Shown: positions 35,410 through 45,209 of the stretch, one piece after another
How the letters are laid out: every line of letters begins with the position of its first letter
How positions within the stretch are numbered: position 1 is the first letter of the stretch
Source: Kitasatospora sp. NA04385
GTDB lineage: Bacteria > Actinomycetota > Actinomycetes > Streptomycetales > Streptomycetaceae
Assembly: GCF_013364235.1 (NCBI RefSeq)
Contig: NZ_CP054919.1
Coordinates: 5,302,267 to 5,366,266 of the forward strand
Direction of reading: 5' to 3'
DNA length: 64,000 nt
Translations under genes and position numbers: made by a program
Notes under the pieces: model-generated
What the model saw: the letters and a program-made list of their open reading frames with translations, nothing else
The model's database searches: none
Told to the model about the DNA's origin: nothing

Positions 35410-35555
35410 GTTGCACGAATGCTGGTGGGCCATCGCACCACAACTGGCCTCGACCACCTGAAATCCGGACGATTGAGGCAGAGCCGGAGACCGGCCGGGA
35501 CCGTTCGCCGCCCGGACCGGCACCCCCCGAGCAGAACCCGAGAAGAGACAGGCAG

Positions 35556-37406
35556 ATGACTGAGCACGCCGCAACCCCCCGCCGCGGGGACCACCCGGCC
35601 GCCCACGCTCCGGGTCCCCAGACCACCGAGACCATGACCGGCGCGCAGTCGCTCATCCGCTCGCTCGAAGCCGTGGGCGCCGACACCGTGTTCGGCATCC
35701 CCGGCGGTGCGATCCTCCCCGCGTACGACCCGCTGATGGACTCCACCAAGGTCCGCCACATCCTGGTCCGCCACGAGCAGGGCGCCGGCCACGCCGCGAC
35801 CGGCTACGCGCAGGCCACCGGCCGGGTCGGCGTCTGCATGGCCACCTCGGGCCCCGGCGCGACCAACCTGGTCACCCCGATCGCCGACGCGTACATGGAC
35901 TCGGTGCCGATGGTCGCGATCACCGGCCAGGTCGCCTCCAAGGCGATCGGCACGGACGCCTTCCAGGAGGCGGACATCTGCGGCATCACCATGCCGATCA
36001 CCAAGCACAACTACCTGGTGACCGACCCGGCCGAGATCCCCCGGGTGATCGCCGAGGCCTTCCACATCGCCGCCACCGGCCGCCCCGGCCCGGTCCTGGT
36101 CGACATCGCCAAGGACGCCCTGCAGGCGCAGACCGTCTTCCGCTGGCCGGTCGAGGCCTCGCTGCCCGGCTACCGCCCGGTCACCAAGCCGCACGCCAAG
36201 CAGATCCGCGAGGCCGCCAAGCTGCTGGTGAACGCCAAGCGCCCGGTGCTGTACGTCGGCGGCGGCGTGCTCAAGGCCAACGCCGGCGCCGAGCTGCGCA
36301 TCCTGGCCGAGCTGACCGGCGCGCCCGTGGTCACCACCCTGATGGCGATCGGCGTCTTCCCGGACAGCCACCCGCAGCACCTGGGCATGCCCGGCATGCA
36401 CGGCTCCGTCCCCGCCGTCACCGCGCTGCAGAAGAGCGACCTGCTGTTCACCCTGGGCGCCCGCTTCGACGACCGGGTCACCGGCAAGCTCGACTCCTTC
36501 GCCCCGAACGCCAAGGTCGTGCACGCCGACATCGACCCCGCCGAGATCGGCAAGAACCGCCCGGCGGACGTCCCGATCGTCGGTGACGCCCGCGAGGTGC
36601 TGGCCGACCTGATCGTCGCCGTCCAGGCCGAGTTCGACGCCGGCCACCGCGGCGACTACACCGAGTGGTGGACCCGGCTCAACGACTGGAAGAAGACCTA
36701 CCCGGTCGGCTACGAGCCCGCCCCCGAGGGGCAGCTGTCGCCCCAGCAGGTGATCGAGCGGATCGGCCAGCTGGTCGGCCCGGACGCGATCTACGCCGCG
36801 GGCGTCGGCCAGCACCAGATGTGGGCCAGCCAGTTCATCCGGTTCGAGAAGCCGGCCACCTGGCTGAACTCCGGCGGCGCCGGGACGATGGGCTACGCCG
36901 TCCCCGCCGCGATGGGCGCCAAGGCCGGCAAGCCGGACGTGCCGGTCTGGGCGATCGACGGCGACGGCTGCTTCCAGATGACCAACCAGGAACTGACCAC
37001 CTGCACCCTGAACAACCTGCCGATCAAGGTCGCGGTCATCAACAACGGCTCGCTGGGCATGGTCCGCCAGTGGCAGACGCTGTTCTACAACCAGCGCTAC
37101 TCCAACACCGTGCTGCACTCGGGCCCGGGCCACGACGGCATCGAGCCGCCCGCCCAGGGCACCCGGATCCCGGACTTCGTGCTGCTCTCCGAGGCGATGG
37201 GCGCGGTCGGCCTGCGCTGCGAGCGCCCCGAGGACCTGGACGACGTGATCAAGCAGGCGATGGAGATCAACGACCGGCCGGTGGTCATCGACTTCATCGT
37301 GCACCAGGACGCGATGGTCTGGCCGATGGTCGCGGCAGGCACCAGCAACGACGAGATCCAGTTCGCCCGGGGCGCGCGCCCCGACTTCGGCGACGACCTG
37401 GACTGA
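35556..37406 (+). CDS. ilvB: Acetolactate synthase, large (catalytic) subunit
   Basis: 616 aa. The ThDP-dependent fold shows the catalytic glutamate in RHEQGAGHAATGYA, the FAD/regulatory middle domain, and the ThDP-Mg motif GDGCFQMTNQEL...NN near residues 468-495. It condenses two pyruvates (or pyruvate and 2-oxobutyrate) in valine, leucine and isoleucine synthesis. The ilvN gene follows after 15 nt. Expression should respond to branched-chain amino acids through the attenuator upstream. Confidence 0.97.
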   Translation: MTEHAATPRRGDHPAAHAPGPQTTETMTGAQSLIRSLEAVGADTVFGIPGGAILPAYDPLMDSTKVRHILVRHEQGAGHAATGYAQATGRVGVCMATSGPGATNLVTPIADAYMDSVPMVAITGQVASKAIGTDAFQEADICGITMPITKHNYLVTDPAEIPRVIAEAFHIAATGRPGPVLVDIAKDALQAQTVFRWPVEASLPGYRPVTKPHAKQIREAAKLLVNAKRPVLYVGGGVLKANAGAELRILAELTGAPVVTTLMAIGVFPDSHPQHLGMPGMHGSVPAVTALQKSDLLFTLGARFDDRVTGKLDSFAPNAKVVHADIDPAEIGKNRPADVPIVGDAREVLADLIVAVQAEFDAGHRGDYTEWWTRLNDWKKTYPVGYEPAPEGQLSPQQVIERIGQLVGPDAIYAAGVGQHQMWASQFIRFEKPATWLNSGGAGTMGYAVPAAMGAKAGKPDVPVWAIDGDGCFQMTNQELTTCTLNNLPIKVAVINNGSLGMVRQWQTLFYNQRYSNTVLHSGPGHDGIEPPAQGTRIPDFVLLSEAMGAVGLRCERPEDLDDVIKQAMEINDRPVVIDFIVHQDAMVWPMVAAGTSNDEIQFARGARPDFGDDLD

Positions 37407-37421
37407 CGGACCCAGAAAGCG

Positions 37422-37955
37422 ATGACCACCATGTCCAAGCACACCCTGTCCGTCCTGGTCGAGAACAAGCCCGGCGTGCTCGCCCGGATCGCCGCGCTGT
37501 TCTCCCGCCGGGGCTTCAACATCGACTCGCTCGCGGTCGGCCCGACCGAGCACCCCGACATCTCCCGGATGACCATCGTGGTCAACGTCGAGGAGCTGCC
37601 GCTGGAGCAGGTCACCAAGCAGCTCAACAAGCTGGTCAACGTGATCAAGATCGTCGAGCTGGACCAGTCCCAGGCCGTCCAGCGCGAGCTGGTCCTGGTC
37701 AAGGTCCGGGCCGACGCGGAGAGCCGCTCCCAGGTCACCGAGATCGTCCAGCTGTTCCGCGCCAAGACCGTCGACGTGTCGCCCGACGCGGTGACCATCG
37801 AGGCCACCGGCTCCTCCGACAAGCTGGAGGCCATGCTGCGGATGCTGGAGCCGTACGGCATCAAGGAGTTGGTGCAGTCCGGCCTGGTCGCGATCGGCCG
37901 CGGCGCCCGGTCCATCACCGACCGCTCGCTGCGCGCGCTGGAGCGCTCCGCCTGA
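37422..37955 (+). CDS. ilvN: Acetolactate synthase, small (regulatory) subunit
   Basis: 177 aa from ATG 37422; a second ATG at 37431 gives the more usual MSKHTLSVLVEN start. It has an N-terminal ACT domain (VENKPGVLARIAALFSRRGF) and a C-terminal ALS regulatory domain. It binds valine and confers feedback inhibition on IlvB. Same operon as ilvB. Confidence 0.97.
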   Translation: MTTMSKHTLSVLVENKPGVLARIAALFSRRGFNIDSLAVGPTEHPDISRMTIVVNVEELPLEQVTKQLNKLVNVIKIVELDQSQAVQRELVLVKVRADAESRSQVTEIVQLFRAKTVDVSPDAVTIEATGSSDKLEAMLRMLEPYGIKELVQSGLVAIGRGARSITDRSLRALERSA

Positions 37956-38076
37956 CCCGGTCCGCTCCGGTCCGCCGACGCGGCCGTCCCACAACCTGAG
38001 CACTGCCATCGAAGTCCGCCGGGTGCGCCTACGGTAGGAACCCCGGCATCACCATCACGCAAGGAGATGTGCCCCC

Positions 38077-39075
38077 GTGGCCGAGCTGTTCTACGAAGAC
38101 GACGCCGACCTGTCCATCATCCAGGGCCGCAAGGTCGCGGTCATCGGCTACGGCAGCCAGGGCCACGCCCACGCGCTGTCGCTGCGCGACTCGGGCGTGG
38201 ACGTCCGCGTCGGCCTGCTGGAGGGCTCGAAGTCCCGCGCCGCCGCCCAGGAGGCCGGCCTGCGCGTGGTCACCCCGTCCGAGGCCGCGGCCGAGGCCGA
38301 CGTCATCATGATCCTGGTTCCGGACCCGATCCAGGCCGACGTCTACAAGGACGCGATCGAGCCGAACCTGAAGGCGGGCGACGCCCTGTTCTTCGGCCAC
38401 GGCCTGAACATCCGCTTCGGCTTCATCCAGCCGCCGGCCGACGTCGACGTCTGCATGGTCGCCCCGAAGGGCCCGGGCCACCTGGTCCGCCGCCAGTACC
38501 AGGAGGGCCGCGGCGTCCCCTGCATCGTGGCCGTCGAGCAGGACGCCACCGGCAAGGCCTTCGACCTGGCGCTGTCCTACGCCAAGGGCATCGGCGGCAC
38601 CAAGGCCGGCGTCATCAAGACCACCTTCACCGAGGAGACCGAGACCGACCTGTTCGGCGAGCAGGCCGTCCTGTGCGGCGGCACCGCCGCCCTGGTGAAG
38701 GCCGGCTTCGAGACCCTGGTCGAGGCGGGCTACCAGCCCGAGATCGCCTACTTCGAGTGCCTGCACGAGCTGAAGCTCATCGTCGACCTGATGTACGAGG
38801 GCGGCCTGGAGAAGATGCGCTGGTCGGTCTCCGAGACCGCCGAGTGGGGCGACTACGTGACCGGCCCCCGCATCATCACCGCCGACACCAAGGCCGAGAT
38901 GAAGAAGGTCCTCGCCGAGATCCAGGACGGCACCTTCGCCAACACCTGGATCGCCGAGTACAAGGCCGGCCTGCCGAAGTACAACGAGTACAAGAACGCG
39001 GACGGCGAGCACCTGCTGGAGACCACCGGCAAGAAGCTGCGCAAGCTGATGAGCTGGGTGGACCAGGAGGCCTGA
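38077..39075 (+). CDS. ilvC: Ketol-acid reductoisomerase
   Basis: 332 aa, GTG with AAGGAG 12 nt upstream. It is a class I KARI: GYGSQGHAHA dinucleotide motif, APKGPGH, and the helical C-terminal knotted domain with the metal-binding glutamates (FxEETETDLFGEQ). It converts acetolactate to dihydroxyisovalerate with NADPH. A 121-nt spacer after ilvN suggests the operon may continue or that ilvC also has its own promoter. A terminator follows. Confidence 0.97.
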   Translation: MAELFYEDDADLSIIQGRKVAVIGYGSQGHAHALSLRDSGVDVRVGLLEGSKSRAAAQEAGLRVVTPSEAAAEADVIMILVPDPIQADVYKDAIEPNLKAGDALFFGHGLNIRFGFIQPPADVDVCMVAPKGPGHLVRRQYQEGRGVPCIVAVEQDATGKAFDLALSYAKGIGGTKAGVIKTTFTEETETDLFGEQAVLCGGTAALVKAGFETLVEAGYQPEIAYFECLHELKLIVDLMYEGGLEKMRWSVSETAEWGDYVTGPRIITADTKAEMKKVLAEIQDGTFANTWIAEYKAGLPKYNEYKNADGEHLLETTGKKLRKLMSWVDQEA

Positions 39076-39103
39076 GCCCTCCCGTCCCGGTTGTACAACA
39101 AGG

Positions 39104-39140
39104 CTGCTCCCGTCCGGGTGATTTCGCCGGACGGGAGCAG
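39104..39140 (+). terminator. Terminator after ilvC
   Basis: A perfect 14-bp stem (39104-39117 with 39127-39140), 9-nt loop, begins 28 nt after the ilvC stop codon. It ends the ilvBNC unit before serA. Confidence 0.85.
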
Positions 39141-39287
39141 TCCCCGCACCACCCCGCCGATAGACTCCGAACCACGCGTCAGGCCCACAGCGTCGTGCGT
39201 CTAGCCACGCGACATGCCACCTTCTCCCCGCCCTGTGCGCGCCACTCCGTGCGGCGGGGTGGACCGGACAGTTAAGGACACACTGTC

Positions 39288-40868
39288 GTGAGCAAATCTG
39301 TCGTACTGATCGCCGAAGAGCTGTCGCCCGCCACCGTCGACGCGCTGGGCCCCGACTTCGAGATCCGCCACTGCAACGGCGCCGACCGCGCCGAGCTGCT
39401 GACCGCGATCGCCGACGTCGACGCCATCCTGATCCGCTCCGCCACCAAGGTGGACGCGGAGGCGCTGGCCGCCGCCAAGAAGCTCAAGGTCGTCGCCCGG
39501 GCCGGCGTCGGCCTGGACAACGTGGACGTCGCCGCCTCCACCAAGGCCGGCGTGATGGTCGTCAACGCGCCGACCTCCAACATCGTCACCGCCGCCGAGC
39601 TGGCCTGCGGCCTGCTGATCTCGGTCGCCCGCAACATCGCCCCCGCCAACGCCGCGCTCAAGGGCGGCGAGTGGAAGCGCAACAAGTACACCGGCGTCGA
39701 GCTGAGCGAGAAGGTGCTCGGCGTGGTCGGCCTCGGCCGGATCGGCGTGCTGGTCGCGCAGCGGATGTCCGCGTTCGGCATGAAGATCGTCGCCTACGAC
39801 CCCTACATCCAGGCCGCCCGCGCGGCCCAGATGGGCGTCAAGCTGCTCTCCCTGGAGGAGCTGCTGGAGGTCTCGGACTTCATCACCGTCCACCTCCCGA
39901 AGACCCCGGAGACCGTCGGCCTGATCGGCGACGAGGCGCTGCACAAGGTCAAGCCGACCGTGCGGATCGTCAACGCCGCCCGCGGCGGCATCGTCGACGA
40001 GGAGGCGCTGGTCCGGGCGCTCCAGGAGGGCCGGGTCGCCGGCGCCGGCCTGGACGTCTACGCCAAGGAGCCGTGCACCGACTCCCCGCTGTTCGCCTTC
40101 GACAACGTGGTCGCCACCCCGCACCTGGGCGCCTCCACCGACGAGGCGCAGGAGAAGGCCGGCATCGCGGTCGCCAGGTCGGTGCGCCTGGCGCTGGCCG
40201 GCGAGCTGGTGCCGGACGCGGTCAACGTCCAGGGCGGCGTGATCGCCGAGGACGTGCGCCCGGGCCTGCCGCTGGCCGAGAAGCTCGGCCGGATCTTCAC
40301 CGCGCTGGCCGGCGAGGTCGCCGTCCGCCTGGACGTCGAGGTCCGCGGCGAGATCACCCAGCACGACGTCAAGGTGCTCGAACTGTCCGCCCTCAAGGGC
40401 GTGTTCGAGGACGTGGTGGCCGAGACGGTGTCCTACGTCAACGCCCCGCTGTTCGCCCAGGAGCGCGGCGTCGAGGTGCGGCTGACCACCTCCAGCGAGT
40501 CGCCCGAGCACCGCAACGTGATCACCGTCCGCGGCACCCTGGCCGACGGCGGCGAGGTGTCGATCTCCGGCACCCTGTCCGGCCCGAAGCAGACCCAGAA
40601 GATCGTCGGCGTGGACGGCTTCGACGTCGACGTGGCGCTCACCGACCACATGGCGTTCTTCCACTACGAGGACCGCCCCGGCGTGGTCGGCACCCTCGGC
40701 CGGATCCTCGGCGACGCGGGCATCAACATCGCGGGCATGCAGGTCGCCCGGGACGGTGACAACGCGCTGGCCTCGATCACCGTGGACAGCGAGGTCTCCC
40801 AGGAGGTGCTGGCCGAGATCGCGGCCGCGATCGGCGCCCGGTTCTCCCGCTCGGTGAACCTGGGCTGA
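39288..40868 (+). CDS. serA: D-3-phosphoglycerate dehydrogenase
   Basis: 526 aa, GTG with AAGGA upstream. This is the long actinobacterial form: substrate and NAD domains (GLGRIG, DPYI, and HLGASTDEAQEKAG with the catalytic His), an allosteric substrate-binding domain (about 310-450), and a C-terminal ACT domain (EDRPGVVGTLGRILGD) for serine feedback. First step of serine synthesis. It is flanked by terminators on both sides, so it is its own transcription unit. The region 39141-39287 should hold its promoter; GATAGACT at about 39159 is a possible -10. Confidence 0.97.
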   Translation: MSKSVVLIAEELSPATVDALGPDFEIRHCNGADRAELLTAIADVDAILIRSATKVDAEALAAAKKLKVVARAGVGLDNVDVAASTKAGVMVVNAPTSNIVTAAELACGLLISVARNIAPANAALKGGEWKRNKYTGVELSEKVLGVVGLGRIGVLVAQRMSAFGMKIVAYDPYIQAARAAQMGVKLLSLEELLEVSDFITVHLPKTPETVGLIGDEALHKVKPTVRIVNAARGGIVDEEALVRALQEGRVAGAGLDVYAKEPCTDSPLFAFDNVVATPHLGASTDEAQEKAGIAVARSVRLALAGELVPDAVNVQGGVIAEDVRPGLPLAEKLGRIFTALAGEVAVRLDVEVRGEITQHDVKVLELSALKGVFEDVVAETVSYVNAPLFAQERGVEVRLTTSSESPEHRNVITVRGTLADGGEVSISGTLSGPKQTQKIVGVDGFDVDVALTDHMAFFHYEDRPGVVGTLGRILGDAGINIAGMQVARDGDNALASITVDSEVSQEVLAEIAAAIGARFSRSVNLG

Positions 40869-40887
40869 CGCCCCCCGCACCACCGCG

Positions 40888-40920
40888 ACGGCCCTTCCGA
40901 CCTTGAGGCGGAAGGGCCGT
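40888..40920 (+). terminator. Terminator after serA
   Basis: A perfect 12-bp stem (40888-40899 with 40909-40920) begins 19 nt after the serA stop codon. Confidence 0.82.
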
Positions 40921-41150
40921 TCGCATGCCCGCGAGCGAAACCCGTCTCAGATACTAGGAAATCCAAGTAAATCTGCTGACCTCACGCCCTCTGCGTCGTA
41001 CCGTGGAGTAGTCCTACGGTGAGCCACCCCCGTCACGACGGGGAGCCAGGCCCGCGGGGCCCGTACGCGGTGCGGCAGGCGACCCCTGCTCGGCGTACCT
41101 CCGCTCGTCCCTCCAGCGCGCCGCTGCGCCCCCGCACCAAGGAGCCCGGT

Positions 41151-41321
41151 ATGCCGTTCGTCGCAGACCGCACCACCGCCCCCGCCGCCACCACGACCAC
41201 CGCCGCCGCCCGCGCCGCGGCCCCGCGCCGCCGCCGCGCCCTGCCGGCCGACCCCCGCACCGCCGCCGCCCTGCAGCGCGCCCTCGACCGCCGCGACAAC
41301 GGCGGCCCGATCGGCGGCTGA
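41151..41321 (+). CDS. Small basic protein of unknown function (56 aa)
   Basis: ATG with AAGGAG 6 nt upstream; the frame is open further back to 41019, but that start has no ribosome site. The N-terminal half is Ala/Thr-rich, followed by PRRRRALPAD, an amphipathic stretch (AAALQRALDRRD) and a glycine-rich end NGGPIGG. No known domain. It has its own upstream space of about 230 nt after the serA terminator and a short inverted repeat behind it (41348-41366). I think it is a real gene because of its ribosome site and codon use. Confidence 0.55.
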   Translation: MPFVADRTTAPAATTTTAAARAAAPRRRRALPADPRTAAALQRALDRRDNGGPIGG

Positions 41322-41347
41322 CCGCCGACGCCCCTGCTGGGCCGGAC

Positions 41348-41366
41348 GGGTGACGGAGCGTCACCC
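41348..41366. promoter_or_regulatory. 8-bp inverted repeat
   Basis: GGGTGACG and CGTCACCC, spaced by 3 nt, lie between the small protein gene and the protease start (GTG 41417). It could be a weak terminator or an operator for the protease. A -10-like TACCTT at 41405-41410 sits 6 nt before the GTG, suggesting a leaderless protease transcript. Confidence 0.4.
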
Positions 41367-41416
41367 ACGGGGTGAACCTCCGCCCCCGGCCCCGCGACGG
41401 CTCCTACCTTGGGGCC

Positions 41417-44400
41417 GTGCGCACCCCCCTCGGCCTCCTCGCCGCCCTCGCCCTGCTCGCCCCGGCCGCCGCCCCCGCGCTGGCCGACGACCGGCCCGCC
41501 GGCGGCCCGAGCACCACCGTGTTCGTGGAACTCGCCACCGAGCCCGCCGCCACCGCCTGGCAGCGCGCCCGGGACGACGCCCGCCGACAACTGCGCACCC
41601 CGACCAGGCCCGGCGCGCCGCCGCGAGCGCCGGCAGCGCCAACGGGCCGTCGCCGACCGCTCGTTGGACGCGCTCACCGCCGCCCTGCGGCACGCCGTCC
41701 CCGCCGCCCGCCCGCTCTACCGCACCCGCACCCTGGCCAGCGGCCTCGCCCTGCGGCTGCCCGCCGCCGAACTGCCGCGGCTGGCCGCGCTGCCCGGCGT
41801 CCGCGCGGTGCGCCCCGTCGCCCTCAAGCACCGCGCCAACGGGTACTCGGTGCCGCTCACCGGCGCCCCGCAGGTCTGGGACGGCCCCGCGGGCCACACC
41901 GGCGAGGGCGTCCGGATCGGCGTCGTCGACTCCGGCATCGACTACACCCACGCCGACTTCGGCGGCCCCGGCACCCCCGAGGCCTACCGCGCGGTGGACG
42001 GCGCGAAGCCCGCGCCCGCCGGGCTGTTCCCCAACGCCAAGGTGGTCGGCGGCAAGGACCTGGTCGGCGACGACTACGACCCCGACCCGGCCGCCGCCCA
42101 CTACCAGCCCGACCCGCACCCCGACGACAACCCGCTGGACTGCGCCGCCAACGGCCACGGCACCCACGTGGCCGGCACCGCCGCCGGGTTCGGCGTCACC
42201 GCCGACGGCCGGCCCTACCCCGGCCCCTACCGCCCCGGCCTGGACCCGGCCGGCTTCCGGGTCGCCCCCGGCGCGGCCCCCGGCGCCCAGTTGTACGCCA
42301 TCAAGGTGTTCGGCTGCGACGGCTCCACCGACCAGCTCTCCGCCGCCCTCGACCTGGCCGCCGACCCGAACGGCGACGGCGACCTCTCCGACCGCCTCGA
42401 CGTGGTCAACCTCTCGCTCGGCAGCCCCTACGGCCGCCCCGGCGACGCCGACGCGCTGGCCGCCGACCGGCTCGCCGCACTGGGCACCGTGGTGGTCGCC
42501 GCCGCCGGCAACGAGGGAGACGTGTACGGCGTCGGCGGCAGCCCCGGCACCGCCGCCCGGGTGCTCACCGCCGCCGCCTCGGTCGACCGGCACGGCGACG
42601 CCGACGGCATCACCGTGCTCGCCCCCGCCGCGCTCGCCGGGAACGTCCCCGCGCACTGGAGCAGCAAGTACACCCACTGGGCCGACACCGAGGTCAGCGG
42701 CGAACTCGCCGTCCCCGCCGACCAGTCGGACGGCTGCGCGCCGTTCTCGCCCGCCGACGCCGACCGGCTGCGCGGCAAGGTCGCCGTGCTGCGCTGGACC
42801 ACCAAGGACCCGGACCGGGCCTGCGGCTCCGCCCCGCGCGCCGACCACGCCGCCGACGCCGGAGCCGTCGGCACGCTCTACGCCGCCGACGGCGACAACC
42901 TCGGCGAGATCGCCGGGGACGACCGCATCCCCGCCGCGATCCTGGCCCGCGCCGACGGGCAGCGGCTGCTCGACGCCGCCGCCCGCGGCCCGGTCGCCGT
43001 CCGGCTCGCCACCCCCGGCAACCCGCTGCACGGCGCCGTCCCGCAGGACCAGCCGCAGCGCACCGACACCCTCGCCTCCTTCACCTCGCGCGGCATCGGC
43101 GTCGACGGCGTGGTCAAGCCCGACCTGGCCGCACCCGGCGAGACCGTCTGGTCGGCCAAGGCGGGCACCGGCACCGGCGGCATGCGCGAGGACGGCACCT
43201 CGATGGCCACCCCGCACCTGGCCGGCCTGGCCGCGCTGGTCCGCTCCGCGCACCCCGACTACGACCCGGCCGAGGTCAAGGCCGCGCTGATGGACACCGC
43301 CACCGACACCTACCTCCACGACGGCCGCACCGGCCCGGTGTACGGCCCCGAGCGCACCGGCAGCGGCCGGGTCCGCGCCGACGCCGCCGTCCGCACCCCC
43401 GTGCTCGCGTACGGGGCGCAGACCGAGGGCGCGGTCGGCGTCTCCTTCGGCGTGGTCGAGGCCACCGGCGCGACCACGGCCACCCGCGAGGTGACCGTCC
43501 GCAACCTGGGCGGGCGCCCGCTGTCGTACGCCACCGGCTACGCGCCCGCCACCGCGCTGCCCGGCGCCGCCTTCGGGATCTCGCCCGCCCGGGTCGACCT
43601 GCCGCCGCACGGCAGCGCCACCGTCACCGTCACGCTCCGGCTCGGCCCCGACCTCGGCCGCGCCCCCGACCCCACCCTCGACCTGCTCCAGGCCGGGCAC
43701 GCCCGCAGCTACCGCGGCGAACTCTCCGGCCGGCTCACCCTCACCCCCGAGGACGACACCCTCCCGCCGCTGCGCGTCCCGCTGTTCGCCGCCCCGCGCG
43801 CCGCCTCCGACGGCACCGCGCTCGGCACCGCCGCGACCTTCGCGGTCTCCGGGAACCCCCGGCCCGGCCTGCTCACCGCCCTGCAACCGGGCGGCGAGGC
43901 GCCGCGCTGGCCGGACTGCCCCGTCGCCGGGGACGAGATCTGCGTCGACGACCCCGCCGAGCGCTCCGCGAACCTCCGCCGGGCGGCCGCCGCCGTGGAC
44001 GGGCACGGCACGCTCTACCTGGCCGCCGTGCTGTGGGCGCCCGCCGCCACCCCCGCCGGCCCGCTGGGCGTGCGCGCCTCGCTGGACGCCGACGGCGACG
44101 GCACCCCCGACGCCACCGTGGTCGCCGACCGGCTCAAGGGCAGCGACGTGCTGGTCGCCCGCACCCTGGACGCCCGCACCGGCGCCGAACTCGACGTCCA
44201 GCCGCTCAACGGCCGCTGGGGCGACACCGACACCGCGCTGCTCGACTCCGACACCCTGCTGCTGCCCGTCCGCCTCGCCGCCCTCCCGCCGCTCACCCAC
44301 CCCCGCTACACCGTCTGGACCGGCGCCTCCGAGGACCCGGCCGAGGCCCTCGCCGCCCTCGGCCCCTCCCCCTTCGACCCGACCCTCGCCACCCCCGTCC

Positions 44401-44537
44401 TCACCCCCGTCCACCCCGGCCAGGTCCTGCACACCCCGCTCACGAACGCGTTGGTCATCCACCACCTCAACCGGGTCGGCAACCGAATCCAGCTCCTCAC
44501 CGCCAAGAGTGACTTCACCGGGGAAGGGGCCCGGTAG
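41417..44537 (+). CDS. Secreted S8 (subtilisin-like) serine protease, apparent frameshift near the N-terminus
   Basis: The first 65 or so codons from GTG 41417 encode a clear signal peptide (VRTPLGLLAALALLAPAAAP) and start of a propeptide. From about nt 41640 the protein continues in a different frame (the one open from 41409) as RAVADRSLDALTAAL. Recognisable peptide in the third frame in between (PDQARR) implies two small losses at 41590-41640. The catalytic domain is intact: VVDSGIDYTH (Asp), NGHGTHVAG (His), DGTSMATPHLAG (Ser), with a PA-domain insertion between His and Ser and a long C-terminal beta-rich region. It is either an inactivated gene or a sequencing indel. Confidence 0.8.
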
Positions 44538-44577
44538 CCTGGTCGGACAGGCCAGAATCCCCACCATGGGAGCACTG

Positions 44578-45147
44578 ATGAGCGTCGACCCGGACCCGTA
44601 CCCGGACTGGCTCCGCCCGCCCGTGGGCGGCTACACGGCCGACGACCTGGACCGGTTGCCGGACCTCCCGCCGCACACGGAACTGATCGACGGGAGCCTG
44701 GTCTTCGTGAGTCCGCAGATGAGGTTCCACATGCGGGTGCTGCGTGCTCTCGAGTACGCGCTGATCGCTGCGGTCCCCCCGGGGTGGGAGGTGCTGCGCG
44801 AGATGTCGGTCAAGATCGACGCCCGCAATCGGCCGGAACCCGACCTCATGGTCGTCAACGAGGAGGGGAACACGGGCCAGCGCCAGACCTACAGCCTGGT
44901 GTCCGACGTCCTGCTCGCGGTCGAGGTGGTCTCCGACGAGTCGCAGACCCGCGACCGCGAGGTCAAGCCCCGCAAGTACGCCGCCGCCGGCATCCGGTAC
45001 TTCTGGCGGGTGGAGAACGTCGACGGCCGCCCCGTCGTCTACACCTACGAGCTGGACCCGGCGACCGACCGCTACACCCCCACCGGGATCTTCCACGACC
45101 GCCTCAAGGTCGAGCACCCGTTCCCGGTCGAGGTCGAGCTGGTCTGA
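44578..45147 (+). CDS. Uma2-family (DUF820) endonuclease-like protein
   Basis: 189 aa from ATG 44578 (GGGAG 5 nt upstream; ATG 44566 is an alternative). The restriction-endonuclease-like fold is indicated by TELIDGSLVF, PEPDLMVV and VEVVSDES...RDREVKPRKYAAAGIRYFW, giving the E/D-ExE-K catalytic pattern. These proteins are very common in Streptomyces and cyanobacteria; no role is established. A related gene lies at 47632-48195. Confidence 0.88.
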   Translation: MSVDPDPYPDWLRPPVGGYTADDLDRLPDLPPHTELIDGSLVFVSPQMRFHMRVLRALEYALIAAVPPGWEVLREMSVKIDARNRPEPDLMVVNEEGNTGQRQTYSLVSDVLLAVEVVSDESQTRDREVKPRKYAAAGIRYFWRVENVDGRPVVYTYELDPATDRYTPTGIFHDRLKVEHPFPVEVELV

Positions 45148-45197
45148 CCGCCCGTCCGGATCGTGGACGCTCCGCGCCCAGGCCGTGGGACGGGTTG

Positions 45198-45203
45198 TAG
45201 TGT
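45198..45203 (+). promoter_or_regulatory. Putative -10 element of a leaderless leuB promoter
   Basis: TAGTGT ends 6 nt before the leuB ATG at 45210, the spacing expected if transcription starts at the A of the ATG. No Shine-Dalgarno is present upstream of leuB, which fits a leaderless mRNA. Confidence 0.5.
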
Positions 45204-45209
45204 CCCAGT

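Noticed and set aside
32040..38009. Very long minus-strand open frame (nearly 2000 codons) across the GGDEF gene and ilvB/ilvN
   Set aside because: It is antisense to well-supported genes, has low-complexity composition and no family motif; it is a GC-rich shadow.
41019..41321. 100-aa version of the small protein after serA
   Set aside because: The first 44 residues have no ribosome site; the internal ATG at 41151 has AAGGAG.
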